Positions 59,286-64,000 of a stretch of DNA of 64,000 nucleotides are shown in pieces. Both the position numbers and the translations under genes were made by a program. The notes under the pieces were generated by a model that was not told where the DNA came from, did not search any database, and was given only the letters and a program-made list of their open reading frames with translations. The DNA comes from Oscillatoria nigro-viridis PCC 7112 (GTDB lineage: Bacteria > Cyanobacteriota > Cyanobacteriia > Cyanobacteriales > Microcoleaceae), in contig NC_019729.1 of NCBI RefSeq assembly GCF_000317475.1, positions 248,001 through 312,000 on the forward strand, read 5' to 3'. Within the stretch, counting starts at the first letter, position 1; each line of letters starts with the position of its first letter.

Positions 59286-62200
59286 TTAAGCCGTGAAGTA
59301 TTTGGCGGCTGGGTGATAGGTGATAATTGCCGTTGTTGATTGTTCGGGATAAAGTTGTTCGCTTTCATCCATGTAGAGGTTGATACGATCGCACTTTAAC
59401 AATTCCAGTTGCTTGTACTGATCCGCCATATTCGGACAAGCGGGATAGCCGAAACTGTACCGCGAACCGCGATATCTTTGCGCTAGCATATCGCGAATGT
59501 TGTCCGGTTCCTCGCTACCAAATCCCAATTCCCGGCGAATTCGCGCGTGAGTCCATTCTGCTATTGCTTCTGCTGTCTGTACCGCTAACCCGTGAAAGTA
59601 GAGATAGTCGGTATATTGATTGTTAGCAAATAGCTTTTGCGCGTACTCTGTAGCAATTTCTCCCACTGTCGCGACTTGCATCGGAAATACATCGATTTTA
59701 CCCGATTCTTTGGGCGCGAAAAAGTCGGCAATGCACAGTCGGCGCGCCGATTTTTGCCGGGGAAATGTGAATGTTGCAGTCACAGGCAAGATGCCTGTGC
59801 CACTTTCTGTTGCAGCCACAGGCAAGATGCCTGTGCCACTTTCTTTTGCAGTCACAGGCAAGATGCCTGTGCCACTTTCTGTTGTGGGGCGGGCATCTTG
59901 CCCGCCATTGATTATTGTTTGCCCCCCATTGATTATTGTTTGCCCCCCATTCATAATTTGCGGATCGTACAAATGCAAAGAATTGCCTTCAGCTTGACAG
60001 GGAAAATACCCGTAAATTGCTTGCGGCTGCAGTAAATTTTCGGCGATAATTTTGTGTTTCCATTCTTCCAATACGGGATAAACTTTCTCAGCTAAGAAAG
60101 CATCGTATTCTTCCCGCGATTGGTCTTTGGGCTTGCGGAACTGCCACTGACCGGCAACTAAGGCTTGCAAATCCAAGTGCCAGAAAATCTCCTCAAAGGG
60201 GATGTCTTCTCCCTGCAACAGTTTCGTTCCCCAGAAAGGAGGATTCGGGCGATCGATATCTGCTGCAACTGCTTCGGATCGCCTGGTATCTATTACCAAA
60301 GGAGTGTCTGCTTTGTTGGAATCTTCTACAGAAGTTTCTGGCGCCGCTTTAGCTTCTTTAACCTCCCCATTCTCCTGCCCTATTTCGTCTAAAAATCCTT
60401 GCAAGTCTTCCCATTTACCAGCAGATTTGGCTGGCATGAGTTTGTCCATAAAATGCAAGTCGGAAAACGCATCTTTGCCATAAATTACTTTACCTTTATA
60501 GGTATTTTGGCAGTCTTCATGTACAAACTTGGGAGTCAAAGCTGCGCCGCCCAAAATTACCGGAACGGTGATGCCTTTCTGGTTGAATACTTCCAGATTT
60601 TCTTTCATGAATGCGGTGGATTTTACCAGCAAGCCACTCATCGCTATACAGTCGGCTTTGTGCTTTTCGTAGGCTTCGATGATATTGTCAACCGACTGTT
60701 TAATACCCAAGTTAATCACTCGGTAGCCGTTGTTTGATAGGATAATATCAACCAAGTTTTTGCCGATGTCGTGAACGTCGCCTTTGACAGTAGCGATGAT
60801 AAATGTTCCTTTGGCGTTGTCCCCGGATTCGGACTTTTCCATGTACGGTTCTAAATAGGCAACTGCCGCTTTCATTGTTTCTGCTGACTGCAATACAAAT
60901 GGCAGTTGCATTTGTCCCGAACCGAACAATTCTCCGACTACTTTCATGCCGTCTAGCAAGAAGGTATTGATAATGTCGAGGGGCGGATAGGTTTCTAATG
61001 CTTTGGCGAGTTGGATGTCGAGCCCAATGCGTTCGCCGTCGATGATGTGCTGCTTCAGGCGTTCTTCTACCGGGAGGCTTGCGTCTTCTGTCCGATCGCG
61101 CTTGGTAGTTTTGCCCGCAAACACCGTTGTCAGGTCGCCCAAGGGGTCGTAAACGCAAATTTCGCCGTCAAACTCCCGTTCGTCATAAATCAGTTTACGG
61201 CAGATTTCTTGGTGTTTGGGGTCGATTTTTGCCAGGGGCAAAATCTTATTGGCGCTGACAATTGCCGAGTCCATCCCGGCTTGCATTGCTTCGTGCAAAA
61301 ACATGGAATTCAAAACTTGCCGCGCCGCCGGATTCAAGCCGAAGGAAATGTTAGAAACTCCTAAAATTACGTGACAACCGGGCAATTCTTGGCGAATGCG
61401 GCGGATGGATTCGATGGTAGCTTTGCCGTTTTTTCTGTCTTCTTCAATCCCGGTGGAAATCGGCAATGCTAGGGTGTCAAAAAAGATTTCCTCGGCGGGA
61501 ATTCCGTAGGCGACAGCGGCGTTATATGCGCGCTGGGCGATCGCAAATTTTTTGTCGGCTGTTCTGGCCATTCCGTCTTCGTCAATCGTCCCGATAACTA
61601 TGCCCGCGCCGTATTTTTTCGCCAACTCTAAAACTTGATAAAAACGCGGTTCTCCGTCTTCGTAGTTAGTGGAATTCAGCAAACATTTGCCGCCCGCAAC
61701 TTTTAAGCCTGCTTCCATCTTTTCCCATTCGGTGGAATCCAGCATTAAAGGGAGAGTGGCATTAGTCACAACGCGGGAAACTAATTCTTTCATGTCTCGC
61801 ACGCCGTCGCGGCCGACATAATCAACGTTGACATCGAGAATGTGCGCGCCTTCTCGCACTTGTTCCCGGGCCATTGCTACTAAACCGTCCCAGTCTTCGG
61901 CGTTTAGCAAATCGCGGCATTTTTTGGAACCGCTGGCGTTGAGTCTTTCGCCGACAATTAAGAAGGAATTCTCTTGTTCGTAGGGTTGGGCAGTGTAAAT
62001 TGAAGCGGCGGATGGTTCCCAAGTAATTTCGCGGATTTTGGGTGTTAGAGTTTTGCCAATTTCTGCTAGTTCGCGGATGTGATCGTAGCGGGTTCCGCAG
62101 CAGCCGCCGATGACTTGCACGCCTAAGTCTTCGACAAAGCGCATCAAGGCCATTTTTAATTCTATTGGCGTGAGTTTGTAGTGCGCGTGGCCGCCGATGT

Positions 62201-62981
62201 TTTCGGGTAAACCGGCGTTGGGAACGCAGGAAACGACGAAGGGCGAATGTTCGGAAAGGTATTTGACGTGTTCGGCCATGCGATCGGGCCCGGTGGCGCA
62301 GTTGAGGCCTAAGATATCTATGGGATAGGGCTGCAAAATGGCTAGGGCGGCGCTGATGTCGGAACCGACTAACATTGTGCCGGTGGCTTCCATTGTGACT
62401 GATACCATTAACGGAATTCGCGCGCCTTTTTTCTTAAATACTTCTTCAATAGCATTTAATGCTGCTTTTATTTGCAGCACATCTTGACAAGTTTCGACAA
62501 TAAATAAGTCAACGCCGCCGTCATAAAGTCCTTCTGCTTGTTCGGCAAAAGCGGCGGTGAGTGTGTCGAAATCGATGTGTCCTAATGTGGGCAATTTGGT
62601 GCCCGGCCCGATCGATCCTGCGACAAATCGAGGTTTTTCTGGCGTGGAAAATTCGGCGGCGATACCCTTGGCGAGTTCGGCGGCAGTTTTGTTGAGATAA
62701 TATGCTTTGTCTGCCAAATCGTATTCGGCGAGTACGATGGAAGCGCCGCCGAAGGTGTCTGTTTCGATGACATCGGCCCCGGCTTCGAGGAATCCCCGGT
62801 GCACGTTGGCGACGGCTTCGGGTTTGGTGTGGACGAGATATTCGTTGCAGCCTTCGTATTCTTTGCCGCCAAAGTCTTCAGCAGTGAGGTTTTGGACTTG
62901 CAGGTTGGTTCCCATCGCGCCGTCGAAGACGATGACGGGGCGCGAGGGGTGGTGGAGTCGATCGAGGAATCTGCTATTCAT
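59286..62981 (-). CDS. metH: Cobalamin-dependent methionine synthase with in-frame repeat insertion
   Basis: 1231 residues. Order: homocysteine S-methyltransferase domain (1-320) with the zinc ligands in GLNCATG and GGCCGTRYD; pterin-binding domain (about 345-620, [12 protein letters not shown]); cobalamin module with the lower axial His in GDVHDIGKN; and AdoMet activation domain at the C-terminus ([20 protein letters not shown]). It transfers a methyl group from methyl-tetrahydrofolate to homocysteine. Residues about 1012-1067, inside the activation domain, are translated repeats (ESGTGILPV three times, NGGQTII twice) and explain the excess length. The insertion keeps frame because the repeat units are 36 and 21 bases long. 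Confidence 0.95.
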   Translation of the reverse strand: MNSRFLDRLHHPSRPVIVFDGAMGTNLQVQNLTAEDFGGKEYEGCNEYLVHTKPEAVANVHRGFLEAGADVIETDTFGGASIVLAEYDLADKAYYLNKTAAELAKGIAAEFSTPEKPRFVAGSIGPGTKLPTLGHIDFDTLTAAFAEQAEGLYDGGVDLFIVETCQDVLQIKAALNAIEEVFKKKGARIPLMVSVTMEATGTMLVGSDISAALAILQPYPIDILGLNCATGPDRMAEHVKYLSEHSPFVVSCVPNAGLPENIGGHAHYKLTPIELKMALMRFVEDLGVQVIGGCCGTRYDHIRELAEIGKTLTPKIREITWEPSAASIYTAQPYEQENSFLIVGERLNASGSKKCRDLLNAEDWDGLVAMAREQVREGAHILDVNVDYVGRDGVRDMKELVSRVVTNATLPLMLDSTEWEKMEAGLKVAGGKCLLNSTNYEDGEPRFYQVLELAKKYGAGIVIGTIDEDGMARTADKKFAIAQRAYNAAVAYGIPAEEIFFDTLALPISTGIEEDRKNGKATIESIRRIRQELPGCHVILGVSNISFGLNPAARQVLNSMFLHEAMQAGMDSAIVSANKILPLAKIDPKHQEICRKLIYDEREFDGEICVYDPLGDLTTVFAGKTTKRDRTEDASLPVEERLKQHIIDGERIGLDIQLAKALETYPPLDIINTFLLDGMKVVGELFGSGQMQLPFVLQSAETMKAAVAYLEPYMEKSESGDNAKGTFIIATVKGDVHDIGKNLVDIILSNNGYRVINLGIKQSVDNIIEAYEKHKADCIAMSGLLVKSTAFMKENLEVFNQKGITVPVILGGAALTPKFVHEDCQNTYKGKVIYGKDAFSDLHFMDKLMPAKSAGKWEDLQGFLDEIGQENGEVKEAKAAPETSVEDSNKADTPLVIDTRRSEAVAADIDRPNPPFWGTKLLQGEDIPFEEIFWHLDLQALVAGQWQFRKPKDQSREEYDAFLAEKVYPVLEEWKHKIIAENLLQPQAIYGYFPCQAEGNSLHLYDPQIMNGGQTIINGGQTIINGGQDARPTTESGTGILPVTAKESGTGILPVAATESGTGILPVTATFTFPRQKSARRLCIADFFAPKESGKIDVFPMQVATVGEIATEYAQKLFANNQYTDYLYFHGLAVQTAEAIAEWTHARIRRELGFGSEEPDNIRDMLAQRYRGSRYSFGYPACPNMADQYKQLELLKCDRINLYMDESEQLYPEQSTTAIITYHPAAKYFTA
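59781..59948. repeat. Repeat block inside metH: three 36-bp units plus 21-bp units
   Basis: The unit CACAGGCAAGATGCCTGTGC continues to 36 bases and occurs at 59781-59816, 59817-59852 and 59853-59888 (the last diverges at its end). The block CGGGCATCTTGCCCGCC follows, then two copies of the 21-base unit ATTGATTATTGTTTGCCCCC at 59907 and 59928. The core palindrome CAGGCAAGATGCCTG also occurs at 18257-18392. Confidence 0.9.
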
Positions 62982-63283
62982 AAGCGGTCAAAAAAAACGC
63001 CGGTGCTATATATTTACAATTTTATCTATTGTGCAATATTGTCAACAATTATGTGACTGTTGGCAAATGGCTAATGACTGAAGGATTTAATGCTGCTGAC
63101 AATAGTTCGTAGGCGCAAGCCGGGGCGTAGCCATCGTACCTGTAATTTTACCGATCGCCCTGGATAATGGTCAAAATTCTGTTGTGGGCGAGGCTGCGGG
63201 GGGAAAAACGGGCGAGTTGCGAGGGATTTTTTTGCTTAATTGCTGAGGATTTTCGGGGAAATGCGATCGGCGCAATTAAACGA

Positions 63284-63396
63284 GTTATATAGCAATCCTT
63301 GCAGGAGTCGTAAATTTTTTACCCCACCCCAACCCTTCCCGAAGCCGCGGGGAATCCGTAAGCAATTCACAAATTATGCGAGGATTGCTATATAAC
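63284..63396. repeat. MITE-like inverted-repeat element of 113 bp
   Basis: Arms GTTATATAGCAATCCT (63284-63299) and AGGATTGCTATATAAC (63381-63396) are perfect inverted repeats. The centre holds ACCCCACCCCAACCC. The 62982-63403 interval contains no gene; the metH promoter should lie in 62982-63150. I see no cobalamin or SAM riboswitch there. Confidence 0.75.
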
Positions 63397-63403
63397 TAAA
63401 GCA

Positions 63404-64000
63404 TTAAGATTTCTTTCTCATTCTTTTGCTGGAAGCTCTTTTAGGCAGTCGCTTAATTTCACTTTCGCCTCCTTGAACCTCTACTTTTTTTATATTTTCT
63501 TCTACTTCTATAATTTCTAAATCAACAATTTCAACATCGCCGCCGCTGATTTCTTCCTTTTCCTCAATCTCCTCCGAATTCTGTTGATTTGCGATTAACT
63601 GCCCCGCTAACCGAGAAGGGTGAACTGGCAATTGTGCAATTTCTTTACTAATTTCAACTTCTCCAATCCCCTGCTCAATTTCCGCCGCTAAATCTTCCTC
63701 AGCAGCAGGAAAGTTATCAATTTCTTGACTAATTTCAGTTTCTCTGATTTCCTTGTCCACTAGCTGCATTAATAACTGCTGCTTTTCCCTTGACAATTCA
63801 TCAACCTTAGTTCCAAGCATTCTAATCTGTTCGTTGAGAACCCGAATTTCTCGGTTTTGCTGCTGAATCATTTCTTCGGCATCAGCAAGAGTTCGATTTC
63901 TCTCTAATATAACCTCATTTTTAGTTTCTAATTCCAAAGCGCTCATAGCGGCTTTAATTACATTATAAAAATGCGGCTTAGATACATCAACTTTTTTAGC
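63404..64000 (-). CDS. Coiled-coil protein, N-terminus off the right edge
   Basis: An ATG exists at 63946, but the frame stays open to the window edge, giving at least 198 residues. The extra residues read AKKVDVSKPHFYNVIKAA, which looks like a helix-turn-helix or DNA-binding tail rather than noise. A coiled coil (EEMIQQQNREIRVLNEQIRM and on) follows, then an acidic, low-complexity region and a basic C-terminus (KRLPKRASSKRMRKKS). The family is not recognised. The true start is outside the window. Confidence 0.65.
   Translation of the reverse strand, partial: AKKVDVSKPHFYNVIKAAMSALELETKNEVILERNRTLADAEEMIQQQNREIRVLNEQIRMLGTKVDELSREKQQLLMQLVDKEIRETEISQEIDNFPAAEEDLAAEIEQGIGEVEISKEIAQLPVHPSRLAGQLIANQQNSEEIEEKEEISGGDVEIVDLEIIEVEENIKKVEVQGGESEIKRLPKRASSKRMRKKS

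Noticed and set aside
62982..63150. Cobalamin or SAM/SAH riboswitch upstream of metH
   Set aside because: I looked for a conserved B12-box or paired SAM-type helices and saw only AT-rich sequence and short complementary stretches.

Overview
The window comes from a cyanobacterium, most likely a filamentous Oscillatoriales-type genome (Microcoleus/Oscillatoria/Tychonema-like). Evidence for this: the octamer GCGATCGC (HIP1) is abundant. petG and a cytM-type cytochrome c are present, as is a CrtO-type carotenoid ketolase. The gene order rpmH-rnpA-PH protein-yidC-khpB-DUF177 is the cyanobacterial one. An XisH/XisI pair and heptameric short tandem repeats are also seen. The species assignment is inference from gene content.

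Layout. (1) 1-2873, minus: a glycosyltransferase-2 protein joined in frame to the second half of an NRPS condensation domain and an adenylation domain; it runs off the left edge. (2) 3066-4806: a graveyard of mobile DNA with a frameshifted transposase, a TIR-bounded non-coding element, and a probable stand-alone omega RNA (HEARO-type) with an IS200/IS605-like right end. (3) 4803-10500, minus: SH3 protein, Ycf46-like AAA ATPase, DUF177, khpB, yidC, PH-domain protein, rnpA and rpmH, i.e. ribosome/RNA/membrane-insertion housekeeping. (4) 10600-16700: an isolated DUF4365 gene, a marR-hlyD(emrA)-like pair, a methyltransferase, a DUF433 protein and a VanX-like dipeptidase. (5) 17123-23769, plus: a surface-polysaccharide cluster with RmlA-like nucleotidyltransferase, coiled-coil protein, fused GT2-GTB glycosyltransferase and two paralogous GT4 enzymes. 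(6) 23989-24669: petG and cytM, divergent. (7) 24946-30282: a giant repeat-rich RTX protein with an N-terminal DUF4347 domain. (8) 31037-34665: sulfate ABC transporter genes sbpA-cysT-cysW plus a NIL-domain protein, without cysA. (9) 35048-47938: WD40 protein, tRNA-Thr, aminopeptidase P, aminotransferase, xisH-xisI, sbcD-sbcC, DUF433 protein and a Kir-type K+ channel. (10) 48051-58921: several cyanobacterial unknowns, a saccharopine-dehydrogenase-like enzyme, crtO, a methyltransferase, a TPR protein, a YbjQ protein and a membrane protein. (11) 59286-62981: metH carrying an in-frame insertion of short repeats; then a coiled-coil gene that runs off the right edge.

Intergenic space is rich in dispersed repeats: a family flanked by GTAGGGGCGGGTTT/AAACCCGCCCC, heptamer tandem repeats, MITE-like inverted-repeat elements and repeats built on CAGGCAAGATGCCTG. 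The last kind also sits inside metH. The most notable observations are the GT2-NRPS chimera with half a condensation domain, the candidate stand-alone omega RNA, and the expanding repeat inside methionine synthase. I did not find a clear multi-gene undescribed defence system.
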